From Gymnodinialimonas ceratoperidinii (lineage in GTDB: Bacteria > Pseudomonadota > Alphaproteobacteria > Rhodobacterales > Rhodobacteraceae): a DNA stretch of 64,000 nucleotides. A program made the position numbers and the translations under genes. Location of the stretch: assembly GCF_019297855.1 (NCBI RefSeq), contig NZ_CP079194.1, positions 3,557,969 to 3,621,968 of the forward strand, written 5' to 3'. Numbering within the stretch: the stretch's first letter is position 1; each line of letters begins with the position of its first letter. The notes beneath the pieces were generated by a model. The model made no database searches. It was given only the letters and a program-made list of their open reading frames with translations, and had not been told where the DNA came from. This document shows positions 18,374 through 28,013 of the stretch, in pieces.

Positions 18374-18985
18374 TCAAATCAATCCGTACTCCTTGGCTCT
18401 CTGGACCGCTTCTGCCGTCGTTCGAGCCATCAGTTTTTGACGTGCAGACGTCAGGCGCGCTTTGAAAGCGCTTTCGGATATACCGAGCTTCGCGGCAGCA
18501 GCGGCATGGCGGTCCCCCTCCGCGATGCATTTCAGCGCGTCGGCTTGCGCCTTGGACAGGCGGGCCGGCGGTTCGGACAGATCATGCATGCGGTGCACGA
18601 TCCGGTAGACAAGCTCCATCTCTTCGTCCGTGAACTCCCGGTCCGAACGGCTGGCGCCGGCGATGGTGCGAGAAGACATCGGTCCGATGGATGCAATCAT
18701 CCCGTACTTGAGGCCATATTCAGCGGATTCATCCAGGATCCCGAAAGGGTCCGGCAGGCCGATCTGGCTCCAGCGTCGGGTTCCCGTATGGCTCAACCCC
18801 CAGGCAAGCGTCGGGTCCCTCAGACCGTAGAGTTTAGATGTGTAAACCTCCTGCCAGACATCGGGATACGTATTGACCATGATCAAGGGCGACACGTACC
18901 GGATATGCAGGCCCACGGCGAAACCTGCCGGTGCCGCCAACGATAGCTCGTGCAGCAACAAATCGAGAACCGGCGCTTTCGTCAT
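18374..18985 (-). CDS. LuxR-family autoinducer-binding regulator
   Basis: A 203-residue regulator when started at the ATG preceded by GGTGGGG; a TTG at 19039 would add 18 residues but has no binding site. The N-terminal autoinducer-binding domain keeps the Tyr, Asp-Pro and Trp pattern (KLYGLRDPTLAW). The C-terminal helix-turn-helix is LSKAQADALKCIAEG through LGISESAFKARLTSARQKL. It is followed by luxI, a cognate-pair arrangement. An 18-bp near-palindrome lies 11 bases before this start. Confidence 0.9.
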   Translation of the reverse strand: MTKAPVLDLLLHELSLAAPAGFAVGLHIRYVSPLIMVNTYPDVWQEVYTSKLYGLRDPTLAWGLSHTGTRRWSQIGLPDPFGILDESAEYGLKYGMIASIGPMSSRTIAGASRSDREFTDEEMELVYRIVHRMHDLSEPPARLSKAQADALKCIAEGDRHAAAAAKLGISESAFKARLTSARQKLMARTTAEAVQRAKEYGLI

Positions 18986-18995
18986 GGACCCCACC

Positions 18996-19013
18996 AAATA
19001 GACATGTCCATTT
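18996..19013. promoter_or_regulatory. 18-bp inverted repeat between luxR and a divergent small ORF
   Basis: On the plus strand AAATAGACATGTCCATTT is symmetric at 8 of 9 paired positions, with a perfect GACATGTC core. Length and symmetry are those of a LuxR-type operator. It lies upstream of luxR (from its ATG) and 63 bases before the small ORF. No similar site was seen in the luxR-luxI gap. Confidence 0.55.
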
Positions 19014-19076
19014 AGATAGGTTGCCCGAGAGAGGGTCAAGTTTGATTATCAACCGGTTAGCAAACAGGTGAGACCT

Positions 19077-19241
19077 ATGACCAAGGAGATCGATCCCGAT
19101 CTTTTTGCGCGTCTCATGAGGCTTTCTTCCGACACGCGCAAAGATTTGCTGGAATACCTGGGCCAATCGGCAATGGCCCCCATTGAAGCTGCGCGTGTTT
19201 CCGAGATGAGCTCGGGTGACAGGCCTCGGAGCCCGGAGTGA
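19077..19241 (+). CDS. Unrecognised 54-residue protein divergent from luxR
   Basis: A short ORF starting MTKEIDPDLFARLMRLSSD and ending RPRSPE. The ATG follows CAGGTGAG, a plausible binding site. The first 30 residues are amphipathic and charged, consistent with helices; the tail is polar. It reads away from luxR and ends 20 bases before the rplQ terminator, so it fills the space between the quorum-sensing pair and the ribosomal cluster. I do not recognise a family. It could be a small regulator or a chance ORF. Confidence 0.45.
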   Translation: MTKEIDPDLFARLMRLSSDTRKDLLEYLGQSAMAPIEAARVSEMSSGDRPRSPE

Positions 19242-19260
19242 TATCCGTAAAAGTTTAACT

Positions 19261-19291
19261 AAAAAGACCCTCCGCTGTGGCGCGAAGGGTC
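19261..19291 (-). terminator. Intrinsic terminator after rplQ
   Basis: The minus strand gives GGACCCT / AGGGTC stems around a GC-rich inner pair, followed by TTTTTAG. It closes the rplO-rplQ transcription block. Confidence 0.85.
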
Positions 19292-19320
19292 CAATTCTTT
19301 GCCGAATTTTGAGGCAGGCC

Positions 19321-19737
19321 TTATTCGGCGTCTGCTTCGGCTTCGACGCGGGCACGGTCGGCGGCGCCTTTGGCGTTCACGTCGCGGTCCACGAATTCGA
19401 TGATCGCCATCGGCGCCATGTCACCAAAGCGGAAACCCGCTTTCATGATGCGTACGTAGCCACCCTGACGCTCGGCGTAACGGGGTCCGAGAACCTCGAA
19501 GAGCTTGGCGACGTCCTTGTCCTGCTTCAGCTGCGATGCGGCCTGACGGCGGGCGTGCAGATCGCCGCGCTTGGCGAGGGTCACCAGCTTCTCGATGATC
19601 GGGCGCAGTTCCTTGGCCTTGGGCAGGGTCGTCTTGATCTGCTCATGTTCGATGAGCGAGCCGCACATGTTCGAGAACATCGCTTTACGGTGTTCGTGGG
19701 TCCGGTTCAGGCGGCGGTATCCGCGGGCGTGACGCAT
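19321..19737 (-). CDS. rplQ: 50S ribosomal protein L17
   Basis: 138 residues, beginning [20 protein letters not shown], the conserved L17 N-terminus that lines the exit-tunnel side of the large subunit. The C-terminal tail after about residue 118 is Ala/Glu-rich. It follows rpoA as in the alpha operon, across 171 bases containing a stable hairpin. Confidence 0.97.
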   Translation of the reverse strand: MRHARGYRRLNRTHEHRKAMFSNMCGSLIEHEQIKTTLPKAKELRPIIEKLVTLAKRGDLHARRQAASQLKQDKDVAKLFEVLGPRYAERQGGYVRIMKAGFRFGDMAPMAIIEFVDRDVNAKGAADRARVEAEADAE

Positions 19738-19875
19738 GGTCTATCTCCAAAAATGTGCCCTCTACGGGCGTTTTTACTTTGTCTGGAACCCCGTGCGTGC
19801 GGGGCCCTCTCCTTGGGTCGAACCATGCGGATGCGTGGTGGGACCGTGTATTCCCCGGCTCTCCCGGGCATTGCT

Positions 19876-19901
19876 GCGGGCGAAGGTTGGCCCTCGCCCG
19901 C
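19876..19901 (-). promoter_or_regulatory. Hairpin between rpoA and rplQ
   Basis: An 8-bp stem GCGGGCGA / TCGCCCGC directly after the rpoA stop, without a T run. It may be a processing or attenuation signal inside the alpha operon. Confidence 0.5.
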
Positions 19902-19908
19902 AAATTCT

Positions 19909-20925
19909 TCAGAAGTTGTCTTCGTACTTCTTGGCCAGCTCTTCGATGTTGTCGGGCGGCCAGTCGACGATGTCCATGCCCAGGTGCAGGCCCATGCCCG
20001 ACAGCACTTCCTTGATCTCGTTCAAGGATTTGCGGCCGAAGTTCGGGGTGCGGAGCATCTCGGCTTCGGTCTTCTGGATCAGGTCGCCGATGTAGACGAT
20101 GTTGTCGTTCTTCAGGCAGTTGGCCGAACGCACCGACAGTTCCAGCTCGTCCACCTTCTTCAGCAGAAGCGGGTTGAACTCGAGGTCGTCCTCGTCGTCC
20201 TGGCGGGTCGCGCTCTCCGGCTCATCGAAGTTCACGAAGATCGACAGCTGGTCCTGGATGATCCGAGCGGCATAGGCCACGGCATCGTCAGGGCTCAGCG
20301 AGCCATCGGTTTCCAGCTTCAGGGTCAGCTTGTCGTAGTCCAGCACCTGGCCCTCACGGGTGGGCTGCACGTCGTAGGAGACCTTCTTGACCGGCGAGTA
20401 GATCGCGTCGATCGGCATCAGGCCGATGGGCGCATCCTCGGGGCGGTTCTTGTCGGCAGCGACATAGCCCTTGCCGGTGTTGACCGTCAGCTCGATGTAG
20501 AGGTCGGCACCGTCGTCGAGGTGGCAGATCACGTGGTCCTTGTTCAGAACCTCGATGCCCGCGCTCTCGGAGATGTCGCCAGCCGTCACGACCCGGGGGC
20601 CCTTGGCGGAGATGGAGACACGCTTGGGGCCTTCGGCATCCATGCGGATTGCCACGCCCTTGAGGTTCAGCACGATATCGGTCACGTCTTCACGGACGCC
20701 AGCCACGCTGGAGAACTCGTGCAGCACGCCATCGATCTGAACGCTGGTGATCGCCGCGCCTTGCAGCGAGGACATCAGGACACGCCGCAGCGCGTTGCCG
20801 AGCGTCAGGCCGAAGCCACGCTCCAGCGGCTCGGCAACCACGGTCGCCTTGCGCGCAGGATCATTGCCCGGCTGGACAACCAGCTGCGTGGGCTTGATCA
20901 GCTCTTGCCAATTTTTATGGATCAT
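19909..20925 (-). CDS. rpoA: RNA polymerase subunit alpha
   Basis: 338 residues starting [15 protein letters not shown]. The N-terminal assembly domain holds [16 protein letters not shown], the dimerisation helix. The C-terminal domain holds [19 protein letters not shown] and the helices that bind UP elements and activators. Length and layout are normal. Part of rpsM-rpsK-rpoA-rplQ. Confidence 0.98.
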   Translation of the reverse strand: MIHKNWQELIKPTQLVVQPGNDPARKATVVAEPLERGFGLTLGNALRRVLMSSLQGAAITSVQIDGVLHEFSSVAGVREDVTDIVLNLKGVAIRMDAEGPKRVSISAKGPRVVTAGDISESAGIEVLNKDHVICHLDDGADLYIELTVNTGKGYVAADKNRPEDAPIGLMPIDAIYSPVKKVSYDVQPTREGQVLDYDKLTLKLETDGSLSPDDAVAYAARIIQDQLSIFVNFDEPESATRQDDEDDLEFNPLLLKKVDELELSVRSANCLKNDNIVYIGDLIQKTEAEMLRTPNFGRKSLNEIKEVLSGMGLHLGMDIVDWPPDNIEELAKKYEDNF

Positions 20926-21036
20926 ACGTCCCTCCATTCTTGTGTCGGGGGGATCCCGTCCCGGACACGCTCGAGGATCAAAATGACGTCACCCCACGCC
21001 ATCGAGGATGACGCGGGGGGAAGTAGAGAAATATGC

Positions 21037-21426
21037 TTAGACGCGGCGGCGCTTGGGCGGACGGCAGCCGTTGTGCGCCATCGGGGTCACGTCACGAATG
21101 GACGAGATCTGGAAACCCAGGGCAGCCAAGGCGCGCAGCGCGCTTTCACGGCCGGAACCGGGACCCTGCACTTCGACTTCCAGCGTGCGAACGCCGTGGT
21201 CCTGTGCTTTCTTGCCCGCGTCTTCTGCAGCCATCTGGGCAGCAAACGGCGTGGACTTGCGGGAGCCCTTGAAACCCATGGTGCCAGCGGACGACCATGC
21301 AATGGCGTTGCCCTGAACATCAGAGATAAGGATTTTGGTGTTGTTGAACGAAGAGTTCACGTGAGCAACGCCAGCGGCGATGTTCTTGGAGACCTTCTTC
21401 TTTGCGGGGCGACGATCGCGAGCCAT
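21037..21426 (-). CDS. rpsK: 30S ribosomal protein S11
   Basis: 129 residues with the conserved [12 protein letters not shown] start of the fold and the basic C-terminal tail [11 protein letters not shown] that contacts 16S rRNA in the platform. It lies 15 bases after rpsM and 111 bases before rpoA. Confidence 0.98.
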   Translation of the reverse strand: MARDRRPAKKKVSKNIAAGVAHVNSSFNNTKILISDVQGNAIAWSSAGTMGFKGSRKSTPFAAQMAAEDAGKKAQDHGVRTLEVEVQGPGSGRESALRALAALGFQISSIRDVTPMAHNGCRPPKRRRV

Positions 21427-21441
21427 GCTATCAGCCCTCCC

Positions 21442-21810
21442 TTATTTCTTCTTGCCGGCAATGGCCTTTGCGGGGCCTTTGCGCGTGCGAGCGTTGGTGT
21501 GGGTGCGCTGACCGCGAACGGGCAGGTTGCGACGGTGGCGCAGGCCACGGTAGGAACCGAGGTCCATCAGACGCTTGATGTTCATCTGGGTCTCACGACG
21601 CAGGTCACCTTCGACGGCGTAGTTGGCGTCGATGTGCTCGCGGATGGCGAGAACTTCGGCGTCGGTCAGCTCGTTCACGCGACGCGTGGGGTCGATGCCG
21701 ACTGCTTCGCAGATCGCGGCAGCAGAGGTGTGGCCAATTCCGGTGACATAGGTCAGCGCGATCGGAACGCGCTTGGCGGTGGGGATGTTAACCCCGGCAA
21801 TACGTGCCAT
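21442..21810 (-). CDS. rpsM: 30S ribosomal protein S13
   Basis: 122 residues starting [15 protein letters not shown], which is preferred over an ATG nine bases upstream because it matches the family. The helix-two-turn-helix region and the lysine-rich C-terminus ([12 protein letters not shown]) that reaches the decoding region are present. No rpmJ is visible in the gap to adk. Confidence 0.98.
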   Translation of the reverse strand: MARIAGVNIPTAKRVPIALTYVTGIGHTSAAAICEAVGIDPTRRVNELTDAEVLAIREHIDANYAVEGDLRRETQMNIKRLMDLGSYRGLRHRRNLPVRGQRTHTNARTRKGPAKAIAGKKK

Positions 21811-21996
21811 GTGTGGCATATCCTTTTCGTTGCGAGCCCGTCATGCCAGGCCCTTTTTTCACAACGTAAGCCCGGGCTTTGTGCACCGGGCTTGCGAGGT
21901 AATATTTCGGGATCAAATGCGCATCTGATTCCCGTCAAGGTGCGGGATGTATGCCTCATTTGAGGAAAGGTCAATAGGCTGCGGGAACCCCGCGGC

Positions 21997-22638
21997 TCAG
22001 CTGTCCAGAACGTCCGCGATTCCCTTGGCGACGAAGTCGATCTCGCCCAGTCCGGGGACCCACCGCAGCTGCTCCTTGGCGTGGTAGTAGCCAAGCAGGG
22101 GCGAGGTCTTCTTGTAGTATTCCATCAGGCGGGTCTTGAGGCTTTCCTCGTTGTCATCCGCGCGACGCTTGAAGTCGGACGCGCCGCAGTTGGCGCACTT
22201 GCCGTCGGCCGGGATCGGCTTGGTCTGGTCGTTGTAGACCTCGCCGCATTCGCCGCAGGTCGAGCGCGCGGTGATGCGGCTGACCAGTTCTTCGTCGTTC
22301 ACCTCCATGGCGATCACGTGATCGAGCGTCTGGCCCACCTCTGCCAGGAGATCCGCCAGCGCATCTGCCTGTGCGAGGGTCCGGGGGAAGCCGTCGAAGA
22401 TGAAGCCGGTGCCGCCCGATTCCAGTTTCTCGCGGATCAGGCCGATGACGATCTCGTCGGTGACCAATTCGCCCTTGGCCATCACTTCCGCCACGCGGTT
22501 GCCCATTTCGGTGCCGCTGTCTTTTGCATCGCGCAGCATGTCTCCGGTGGAGAGCTGCACCATGCCACGTTCCTCCACGAGGATGCGAGCTTGGGTTCCC
22601 TTGCCCGCACCCGGCGGTCCTAGCAGAATAATGTTCAT
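21997..22638 (-). CDS. adk: Adenylate kinase
   Basis: A 213-residue nucleotide kinase balancing AMP, ADP and ATP. The P-loop is [11 protein letters not shown] at the N-terminus. The long LID domain carries a four-cysteine set (CGEC and CANC), indicating a zinc-binding lid as in many Gram-positive and some proteobacterial enzymes. The start overlaps the secY stop by four bases, so the two are coupled. Confidence 0.97.
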   Translation of the reverse strand: MNIILLGPPGAGKGTQARILVEERGMVQLSTGDMLRDAKDSGTEMGNRVAEVMAKGELVTDEIVIGLIREKLESGGTGFIFDGFPRTLAQADALADLLAEVGQTLDHVIAMEVNDEELVSRITARSTCGECGEVYNDQTKPIPADGKCANCGASDFKRRADDNEESLKTRLMEYYKKTSPLLGYYHAKEQLRWVPGLGEIDFVAKGIADVLDS

Positions 22639-24002
22639 CGACGCGCTGGTCCTTTACGAGGTTTCTTCGCCCCACCCTTGCGACCCCGCAATTGGGATTT
22701 CTCCAGCAGGCCTTCATATTGGTGAGCCAGCAGATGAGACTGGATTTGCTGGACCGTGTCCATACCCACCGACACAATGATCAGGATCGAGGTACCGCCG
22801 AAGTAGGCGGTGATCGAAAGGTTGGTCCGCACCAATTCGGGCAACATGCACACAAGCGCAAGATAGCCGGCACCCAGAACGAGGATACGCTTCACCACGT
22901 ACTCGAGGTATTCCGCCGTCCGTGCGCCGGGGCGAATGCCCGGAATAAACCCGTTCTGGTTCTTCAGGTTGTCGGCCACGTCCTCGGTCTTGAAGGACAC
23001 GTTGAGGGTGTAGAAATACGTGAAGAAGACGATCATCGCGCCGAAGAACAGCAGGTAGAGCGGTTGGCCGGGACCGAAGTTCGCGAGGATCCAGCCGAGC
23101 ACCGGGCCGGTGCCTTCGGTACCGCCGAAAGTGGTCAGCGTGGTGGGCAACAGCAGCAGCGACGAGGCGAAGATCGCCGGGATCACGCCTGCCGGGTTCA
23201 CCTTGATCGGGAGGTGGCTGGAGCCGCCATCATAGACCTTCATCCCCACCTGGCGGCGCGGATACTGGATGTGGATCTTGCGCAGTGACCTCTCCATGAA
23301 CACCACGAAGATCAGTGTCGCGATCAGCATCGCGATCACCCCGATCGTCGTCGCCGCGGAGAGCGAGCTCCGCCCGGCTTCGAAGAACTGCGCCAAAGCG
23401 GCGGGGATCTCGGCCACGATGCCGACGAAAATGATGAGAGAGATACCGTTGCCGATGCCGCGGTTGGTGATCTGCTCACCCAACCACATCAGGAACATGG
23501 TGCCGCCGACCAGCGTGATCACGCAGCCTGCGCGGAAGAACCAGCCCGGATCCGTGGCGAGACCGCCGGATTCCATGCTGACCGCAAGGCCGTAGGCCTG
23601 TGCCGTGGCCAGGGCGACCGTACCGTAGCGGGTGTATTGGTTCAGCTTCTTGCGGCCCGCCTCGCCCTCTTTCTTCATCTGTTCCATCGCCGGCACCATG
23701 GCCGACATGAGCTGCACGATGATCGAGGCCGAGATGTAGGGCATGATGCCGAGCGCGAAGATACCCATCCGCGACAGCGCGCCGCCGGTGAACATGTTCA
23801 GAACGCCACCCAGACCGGCCGCAGCCGTATCGAAGAACGCGCGAAGCTGGACCGGGTCGATGCCCGGAACCGGGATGTAGGTGCCGATCCGGTAGATGAT
23901 CAGGAGACCCAGAGTGAACCAGATGCGCTGACGAAGTTCGGTCGCTTTACCGAACGCGCTCCAGCTCATGTTGGCGGCCATTTGCTCCGCTGCTGATGAC
24001 AT
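22635..24002 (-). CDS. secY: Protein translocase subunit SecY
   Basis: A 455-residue channel subunit of the Sec translocon with ten hydrophobic helices. Family landmarks are [22 protein letters not shown] at helix 1, the plug region, the [12 protein letters not shown] segment and the basic C-terminal tail. The start used is the first ATG; an in-frame ATG at 23981 after GGAG is an alternative. It follows rplO across 137 bases with an 18-bp hairpin. Confidence 0.97.
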   Translation of the reverse strand: MSSAAEQMAANMSWSAFGKATELRQRIWFTLGLLIIYRIGTYIPVPGIDPVQLRAFFDTAAAGLGGVLNMFTGGALSRMGIFALGIMPYISASIIVQLMSAMVPAMEQMKKEGEAGRKKLNQYTRYGTVALATAQAYGLAVSMESGGLATDPGWFFRAGCVITLVGGTMFLMWLGEQITNRGIGNGISLIIFVGIVAEIPAALAQFFEAGRSSLSAATTIGVIAMLIATLIFVVFMERSLRKIHIQYPRRQVGMKVYDGGSSHLPIKVNPAGVIPAIFASSLLLLPTTLTTFGGTEGTGPVLGWILANFGPGQPLYLLFFGAMIVFFTYFYTLNVSFKTEDVADNLKNQNGFIPGIRPGARTAEYLEYVVKRILVLGAGYLALVCMLPELVRTNLSITAYFGGTSILIIVSVGMDTVQQIQSHLLAHQYEGLLEKSQLRGRKGGAKKPRKGPARR

Positions 24003-24085
24003 GCTGTTCCACCCAATATACGCAAAGCCGCCGGAACCCGATGAAGGGCCCGAGCGGCGCGAGAAAAACCTTCAGAGAAGATGTA

Positions 24086-24103
24086 GGCGGAGAGCTCTCC
24101 GCC
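24086..24103. promoter_or_regulatory. 18-bp perfect palindrome between rplO and secY
   Basis: GGCGGAGAGCTCTCCGCC is fully symmetric. The minus strand continues for about 15 bases before a TTTTT run, so it is not a classical terminator. It may attenuate secY or mark an RNA cleavage site. Confidence 0.45.
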
Positions 24104-24139
24104 CACAACCGTTACGCGGGCCAAAAGACCCGTGATGGG

Positions 24140-24613
24140 TTACTCGGCCGCAGCGGGCGCGGCGACGTTGAGCGCGCCACCGGCGGCTGCAACGGCATCG
24201 ATCGCTGCCTTGGAAGCACCCGTGACGGTGATGTTCAGCTTGCCGGACACGTCGCCCTTGGCAAGGATGCGAACGCCATCGAGCTTGCGGCGGACCAGAC
24301 CGGAAGCAACCAGTGCGTCCTCGGTGATGTCCGCTTTGCCGTCGAGCTTGCCCGCGTCGATGAACTTCTGGATCAGGCCCAGGTTGACGACGGCGTACTT
24401 CTTGCGGTTCGGCTTGCTGAAGCCGCGCTTGGGAAGACGCTGGTAGAGCGGCATCTGGCCACCCTCGTAGGCGTTGATCGCCACACCGGAACGGGATTTC
24501 TGACCCTTGATACCGCGGCCACCCATCTTACCGGTGCCGGAACCGGGACCACGACCGACGCGCTTGCGCTTCTTCGTGGCACCTTCGTTATCACTGAGTT
24601 CATGAAGTTTCAT
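24140..24613 (-). CDS. rplO: 50S ribosomal protein L15
   Basis: 157 residues starting [20 protein letters not shown], with the glycine-rich basic extension [13 protein letters not shown] that threads into 23S rRNA. The binding site is GAGGAGAAG. In this genome it appears to lead a new transcription block, because a terminator and a foreign-looking gene separate it from rpmD. Confidence 0.98.
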   Translation of the reverse strand: MKLHELSDNEGATKKRKRVGRGPGSGTGKMGGRGIKGQKSRSGVAINAYEGGQMPLYQRLPKRGFSKPNRKKYAVVNLGLIQKFIDAGKLDGKADITEDALVASGLVRRKLDGVRILAKGDVSGKLNITVTGASKAAIDAVAAAGGALNVAAPAAAE

Positions 24614-24708
24614 GTCGCTTCTCCTCTGCCGGATGCGGCCCCCAGCGACGGGAGCGGCCGACCACGGCGTTTGCTAAAGATATGCAGCCCGGATCGGGCT
24701 ACCGGGGG

Positions 24709-24737
24709 CGTATAAGCGTGAGTCCCTGCGCGCGCAA
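24709..24737 (-). promoter_or_regulatory. Putative promoter for rplO-secY-adk-rpsM-rpsK-rpoA-rplQ
   Basis: The minus strand reads TTGCGC, 17 bases, TATACG, about 95 bases before the rplO start. Spacing and -10 match the other ribosomal promoters in this window. It is needed if the terminator after rpmD works. Confidence 0.6.
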
Positions 24738-24791
24738 CATCTTTTGCTGTCGCAGGTAGGGCGAGGCACCTCACGCCCGGCGCACAACGGC

Positions 24792-25286
24792 TCAGCGGCG
24801 CGCGCTCATCCCGTGCTGCTGCGCCTGCTCGGCGGGGATGGCCCGTTCGCGCGGCGTGGCTGGCGCGAACCTTTCGGAAGCCTGCATCTCCGCGATGGTG
24901 TCGTAGGGGAGCCCGGCATGGGCCAGAGCCTCGGACTCGTCGGTGAAGGCATAAACCTCGATCCCCTCTGCCAATTCCGCAAGGGTCTCGTACATTCGGG
25001 CCAATCCGAAGATGACGTCATTGGGCGCGTAGATGACGGTATGGGTTTTGACCTGCACTCCCGGCGCCTGATTATTCACCTCGCGCAGCAAGGATTGCAT
25101 CAGGCGAAAGTTCACATCGAGATCATCGACCTCGGAAAGATCAACGAATTCAGCCCGACCCGGCACGTAATGCACGTCGTTACGATACGCATCGAATACC
25201 TCGAGGATTTGCTCGAAGGTGACAACGCCACTCCACTGGGCGAATAGGAAATTCCGCTCCAGGCAGGTTGAAAATTTAATGGGCAA
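24792..25286 (-). CDS. Unrecognised 164-residue protein inside the spc region
   Basis: It starts at TTG (MPIKFSTCLERNFLFAQW) with AGGGA eight bases upstream. Alternating hydrophobic strands and helices, the FVDLSEVDD strand-turn, and the overall size recall SpoIIAA/STAS-like proteins, but no motif settles it. The C-terminal 25 residues are polar and low-complexity. It lies between rpmD and rplO, after the rpmD terminator, with a 12-bp palindrome upstream. Not a ribosomal protein by composition: it is acidic. Confidence 0.7.
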   Translation of the reverse strand: MPIKFSTCLERNFLFAQWSGVVTFEQILEVFDAYRNDVHYVPGRAEFVDLSEVDDLDVNFRLMQSLLREVNNQAPGVQVKTHTVIYAPNDVIFGLARMYETLAELAEGIEVYAFTDESEALAHAGLPYDTIAEMQASERFAPATPRERAIPAEQAQQHGMSARR

Positions 25287-25338
25287 TTTGCGGATCCCTA
25301 TACCGATTCGCAGCGTAACAGATAAACAGACTGTCAGT

Positions 25339-25350
25339 TATACCGGTATA
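25339..25350. promoter_or_regulatory. 12-bp palindrome upstream of the spc-inserted gene
   Basis: TATACCGGTATA is perfectly symmetric, 53 bases before the TTG start of the inserted gene. On the minus strand a TTATCT-N17-TATAGG promoter-like pair follows it, so it could be an operator. Confidence 0.4.
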
Positions 25351-25378
25351 CAGGAGTCTGGGAATAGGCTTACTGAAT

Positions 25379-25408
25379 AAAAAAGACCCCGACCAAACGG
25401 CCGGAGTC
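25379..25408 (-). terminator. Intrinsic terminator after rpmD
   Basis: The minus-strand stem GACTCCGGCC / GGTCGGGGTC has ten pairs (two G-T) and a GTTT loop, then TTTTTT. It splits the classical spc operon. Confidence 0.9.
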
Positions 25409-25458
25409 TTTCGAGTATCTTAAATGTGACACCATTAGGTAGTGTCAGAGCAATGGCC

Positions 25459-25647
25459 TCAGCCGCGCTCTTCGATGATTTCCACCAGATGCGGGATCTT
25501 GTTGACCATGCCGCGGACCGAAGGCGTATCCTCCAGCTCACGGGTCTTGTGCATCTTGTTCAGGCCCAGGCCGATCAGCGTCTTGCGCTGAACTTCGGGG
25601 CGACGGATCGGCGAGCCGATCTGCTTTACGACAATCGTCTTAGCCAT
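25459..25647 (-). CDS. rpmD: 50S ribosomal protein L30
   Basis: 62 residues starting [20 protein letters not shown], the usual short L30 with [13 protein letters not shown]. It follows rpsE by three bases. Last ribosomal gene of the rpmC-rpmD block. Confidence 0.97.
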   Translation of the reverse strand: MAKTIVVKQIGSPIRRPEVQRKTLIGLGLNKMHKTRELEDTPSVRGMVNKIPHLVEIIEERG

Positions 25648-25650
25648 GGT

Positions 25651-26244
25651 TTAGGCCTCCTCGGAAACGGGCGCTTGCTCGCCGTCGATCTGCGGCGCGT
25701 CATCGCGCTTGGGCAGGATGTCGGCAACCTTCTTGCCACGACGCGACGCGACCTGGCGGGGGCTGGACTCGTTGCGCAGGCCGTCGAGCGTGGCACGGAT
25801 CATGTTGTAGGGGTTCTGCGAACCCGTGGACTTGGAAACCACGTCCTTGACGCCGAGCATCTCGAACACGGCACGCATCGGACCACCGGCGATGATGCCG
25901 GTACCTTCCGGAGCGGTGCGCATGGTCACCTTGCCTGCGCCGTGGTGGCCCAGAACGTCGTGGTGCAACGTGCGGCCCTCTTTCAGCGGCACACGGATGA
26001 GCTGACGCTTGGCCTGCTCGGTCGCCTTGCGGATCGCCTCGGGGACCTCTTTGGCCTTGCCCTTGCCGAAGCCGACACGGCCACGCTGGTCACCGACAAC
26101 CACGAGGGCTGCGAAACCGAAGCGCTTACCGCCCTTGACGGTCTTGGACACGCGGTTGATCGCGACCAGGCGGTCAGCGAATTCTGGTGTTTCTTCTTCG
26201 CGGTTGCGGCCTCGGCCACGCCCCCGGTTCTCACGTTCTGCCAT
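25651..26244 (-). CDS. rpsE: 30S ribosomal protein S5
   Basis: 197 residues. The N-terminal 25 residues are Arg/Glu-rich and extend the family core. Core motifs are [24 protein letters not shown] (here [20 protein letters not shown]) and the [13 protein letters not shown] helix. S5 influences decoding accuracy. Confidence 0.98.
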   Translation of the reverse strand: MAERENRGRGRGRNREEETPEFADRLVAINRVSKTVKGGKRFGFAALVVVGDQRGRVGFGKGKAKEVPEAIRKATEQAKRQLIRVPLKEGRTLHHDVLGHHGAGKVTMRTAPEGTGIIAGGPMRAVFEMLGVKDVVSKSTGSQNPYNMIRATLDGLRNESSPRQVASRRGKKVADILPKRDDAPQIDGEQAPVSEEA

Positions 26245-26365
26245 GTGGCAATTCCTTGTATTCGATGACGCTCAGCCGCGTCGGTTGTCTCGATCCTGGT
26301 GAGCCGGGCATCGCTGCCCTGCCCCCGGATCATCGAGGGCGCCCCATCGGAGCGCCCTTCAAGTC

Positions 26366-26725
26366 TTAGAACTTCAAGCCACCTTCACGCGCGGCGTCGG
26401 CCAAGGCCTTCACACGCCCGTGGAACAGGAAGCCGCCACGGTCGAAGTAGCATTCTTCGACGCCGGCCTTCTTCGCCCGCTCGGCAATCGCTTCGCCGAC
26501 CTTGGCCGAAGCCTCGACGTTGTTCTTGCCGACCACACCGAGCGACGGCTCGAGCGAGGAGGCCGAAGCCAGGGTCACGCCGTTGAGATCGTCGATCAGT
26601 TGGACAGAGATGTTCTTGTTCGAACGGTGAACCGACAGACGCGGACGTCCGTTGGCCATTTTCCGCATTTTGTTCCGGTTGCGCAGGCGGCGCTTCTGGA
26701 ACAGCTCTCGTTTGCTTAGTGCCAT
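26366..26725 (-). CDS. rplR: 50S ribosomal protein L18
   Basis: 119 residues binding 5S rRNA. It starts [20 protein letters not shown] and ends [20 protein letters not shown], both typical. A G/C hairpin (GGGCGC / GCGCCC, about 26333-26356) lies just downstream in the 121-base gap to rpsE. Confidence 0.97.
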   Translation of the reverse strand: MALSKRELFQKRRLRNRNKMRKMANGRPRLSVHRSNKNISVQLIDDLNGVTLASASSLEPSLGVVGKNNVEASAKVGEAIAERAKKAGVEECYFDRGGFLFHGRVKALADAAREGGLKF

Positions 26726-26736
26726 TGTGCCAGCCC

Positions 26737-27270
26737 TTACTTCTTCTTGCCTTCCTTACGGAAGATATATTCGCCCTTGTAGCGAATGCCCTTGCCCTTA
26801 TAGGGCTCCGGCGCGCGCCATTCGCGAATGTTTGCTGCGACCTGACCAACAAGCTGCTGGTCGCTACCCTCGATCACGACTTCGGTGTTCTTGGGGCAGT
26901 TCACGGTGACGCCCTCCGGAACTTCGAAGTCGACGTCGTGGGAATAACCGAGCGACAGCTTCAGGGTGTTGCCCTGCATCTGCGCGCGATAACCCACACC
27001 CTGGATCTCAAGCTCTTTCTTGAAACCCTCGGTGACGCCGGTCACGAGATTCTGCACCATCGTGCGGGACATGCCCCACTGCTGACGGGCGCGCTTGGAC
27101 TTGCCACGCGGCTCGACAGAGATGGCGTTGTCCGCGACACTCAGCGAGACGTCGTCGGTTGCCTTGAAAGTGCGGGTCCCCTTGGGGCCCTTCACTTCGA
27201 TGGTCTGACCTGACACGGAAGCTTCGACGCCCCCGGGCAGCTCGACCGGTTTTTTACCAATACGAGACAT
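26737..27270 (-). CDS. rplF: 50S ribosomal protein L6
   Basis: 177 residues starting [19 protein letters not shown], with two similar alpha/beta halves and the conserved C-terminal [19 protein letters not shown]. It lies near the sarcin-ricin loop in the ribosome. Normal length. Confidence 0.98.
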   Translation of the reverse strand: MSRIGKKPVELPGGVEASVSGQTIEVKGPKGTRTFKATDDVSLSVADNAISVEPRGKSKRARQQWGMSRTMVQNLVTGVTEGFKKELEIQGVGYRAQMQGNTLKLSLGYSHDVDFEVPEGVTVNCPKNTEVVIEGSDQQLVGQVAANIREWRAPEPYKGKGIRYKGEYIFRKEGKKK

Positions 27271-27282
27271 TGCCAGATCTCC

Positions 27283-27675
27283 TTAGAAGATTGTGCAGAG
27301 TACTTCGCCGCCAACATTGTTGGAGCGAGCACTTGCATCGGACATGACGCCCTTGGACGTGGAAACGATCGACACACCCAGACCCTGACGGACCTGCGGG
27401 ATGTCGCCCACGCTCATGTAGACGCGACGGCCGGGTTTCGAGACGCGCTTGAGCTCACGAATAACCGGAGTACCTTCATAGTACTTCAGGCTGATTTCGA
27501 AGGCCGGGTGGCCATCTTTACCAGTCGTGGACTCGTAACCGCGGATGTAGCCTTCGTCCGCCAGCACATCCAGAACGCGAGCGCGCTGCTTGGAGGCCGG
27601 GGTTTCGACTGTGGACTTACCGCGCATCTGGGAGTTCCGGATGCGGGTCAGCATATCACCGAGAGGATCATTCAT
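27283..27675 (-). CDS. rpsH: 30S ribosomal protein S8
   Basis: 130 residues starting [20 protein letters not shown], with the RNA-binding C-terminal [20 protein letters not shown]. In Escherichia coli S8 represses the spc operon by binding its message near rplE; whether this holds here is not visible. Confidence 0.98.
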   Translation of the reverse strand: MNDPLGDMLTRIRNSQMRGKSTVETPASKQRARVLDVLADEGYIRGYESTTGKDGHPAFEISLKYYEGTPVIRELKRVSKPGRRVYMSVGDIPQVRQGLGVSIVSTSKGVMSDASARSNNVGGEVLCTIF

Positions 27676-27689
27676 AATCTATCTCTCCC

Positions 27690-27995
27690 TTACCAGCTCG
27701 ACTTGACCATGCCGGGGATCTGACCATTGGAGGCCAGATCACGCAGCTTGATCCGCGACATTTTCAGCTTGCGGTAGTACGCCTTCGGACGACCGGTCAG
27801 GTGGCACCGGTTGTGAAGACGGGTGGGCGAGCTGTTGCGGGGCAGTTTCGCCAGCTTCAGGCGCGCCTTGAAGCGCTCTTCCATCGGCTTGGATTCATCG
27901 GTTGCGATCTCTTTCAGAGCGGCGCGCTTGTCGGCATATTTTGCCACAAGACGCTGACGCTTAAGTTCGCGCTGGACCATGGATACTTTTGCCAT
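27690..27995 (-). CDS. rpsN: 30S ribosomal protein S14
   Basis: 101 residues, the long C-minus form: the zinc-binding cysteine pairs are absent (only one Cys, in RCHLTGRP). The C-terminal [19 protein letters not shown] is conserved. Normal position between rplE and rpsH. Confidence 0.98.
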   Translation of the reverse strand: MAKVSMVQRELKRQRLVAKYADKRAALKEIATDESKPMEERFKARLKLAKLPRNSSPTRLHNRCHLTGRPKAYYRKLKMSRIKLRDLASNGQIPGMVKSSW

Positions 27996-28013
27996 GTGTT
28001 CGTTCCTTTCGCG

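Noticed and set aside
19216-21963. A 915-codon plus-strand frame opposite rplQ, rpoA, rpsK and rpsM
   Set aside because: It crosses several minus-strand ribosomal genes and their gaps; no protein-like domains.
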